Source: AA29 sp041481445
GTDB taxonomy: Bacteria; Acidobacteriota; Vicinamibacteria; Fen-336
DNA length: 45,206 nucleotides
Direction of reading: 5' to 3'
Assembly: GCA_041481445.1 (NCBI GenBank)
Contig: JBGPBV010000042.1
Span: 1-45,206, forward strand
Position numbers and translations under genes: made by a program. Within the stretch, counting starts at the first letter, position 1. Each line of letters starts with the position of its first letter. Below, piece after piece: positions 45,126-45,206 of the stretch. Under the pieces are notes generated by a model that worked only from the letters and a program-made list of their open reading frames with translations, was not told the DNA's origin and searched no databases.

Positions 45126-45206
45126 TTATTCCTTCAGCTCCACGACGGTGACCCCACCCCGTCCTTCGGCGCCGACATGCACTTGAGCGACGTGCGGATG
45201 TCCTTC
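45126..45206 (-). CDS. mutS2: MutS2, C-terminal end (Smr domain)
   Basis: Only the last 26 codons and the TAA stop lie in the window. They read EGHPHVAQVHVGAEGRGG followed by VTVVELKE, the typical end of the Smr nuclease domain of MutS2 (usually HPxVxxFRxGxxxEGGxGVTVVELK). MutS2 acts on stalled ribosomes or recombination intermediates, depending on species. The rest of the gene continues past the right edge. The 2-nt gap to dnaG implies co-transcription. The short length limits certainty. Confidence 0.8.
   Translation of the reverse strand, partial: EGHPHVAQVHVGAEGRGGVTVVELKE

Overview
The window is very GC-rich, densely packed bacterial chromosome. Most likely source: an Acidobacteriota-like bacterium (inference). 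Supporting features are a MacB/FtsX-type 'ADOP' permease of about 800 aa, a Ser/Thr kinase fused through one membrane helix to TPR repeats, many exported or lipid-anchored enzymes, frequent GTG starts with ATGA/GTGA overlaps, and a mutS2-dnaG-rpoD housekeeping block at the right edge. No rRNA, tRNA, CRISPR array, transposase, integrase or phage gene was seen, so this looks like ordinary chromosome with accessory operons rather than an island.

Layout. (1) 1-9.2 kb, carbohydrate region. A minus-strand operon runs galT > IMPase-like phosphatase > L-arabinokinase-like GHMP kinase > GT39 glycosyltransferase (cut by the left edge). It is divergent from a secreted tannase/feruloyl esterase. Next to these is a complete ribose/sugar-type ABC importer (ATPase > permease > binding protein). 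Together they suggest release of an ester-linked plant sugar, uptake, C1 phosphorylation, transfer to a nucleotide, and use by a membrane glycosyltransferase. That chain is inference. (2) 9.3-20.1 kb, signalling. It holds a soluble Ser/Thr kinase ending in a BRCT domain, then a tightly coupled operon of ECF sigma factor > zinc-finger/FecR/large exported-domain regulator > two ABC-2 ATPase/permease pairs, then a kinase-TPR protein with its own sigma70-like promoter. (3) 20.1-21.6 kb, an Ada-AlkA alkylation-repair fusion, convergent with and overlapping the kinase-TPR gene.

(4) 21.7-28.3 kb, exported proteins: a Cys-rich repeat protein, a Tat-exported SelA-like PLP enzyme, a lipoprotein-type isoaspartyl methyltransferase, a secreted cyclase-family hydrolase and a membrane-anchored neutral-ceramidase-like enzyme. 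(5) 28.4-35.3 kb, export and modification: the ADOP permease, an LCMT/TIGR00027-type methyltransferase and a heterodimeric ABC exporter pair. (6) 35.3-38.2 kb, a small-gene stretch with two genes interrupted by apparent frameshifts (three indels within about 1.7 kb), an endonuclease/exonuclease/phosphatase-family lipoprotein and a small secreted unknown. (7) 38.2-41.4 kb, an operon of alpha/beta hydrolase > ABC-2 ATPase > permease, preceded by a 22-bp perfect palindrome and a second dyad that is nearly repeated at 37.5 kb. (8) 41.5-45.2 kb, mutS2 (3' end), dnaG and rpoD, ended by a strong intrinsic terminator.

The most unusual items are the kinase-BRCT fusion, the sigma/FecR/dual-exporter operon, the arabinokinase-like sugar operon with an apparently leaderless galT, the Tat-targeted PLP enzyme beside an exported isoaspartyl methyltransferase, and the palindrome-controlled hydrolase/exporter operon. 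Product names come from motifs recognised by eye; no database search was run.
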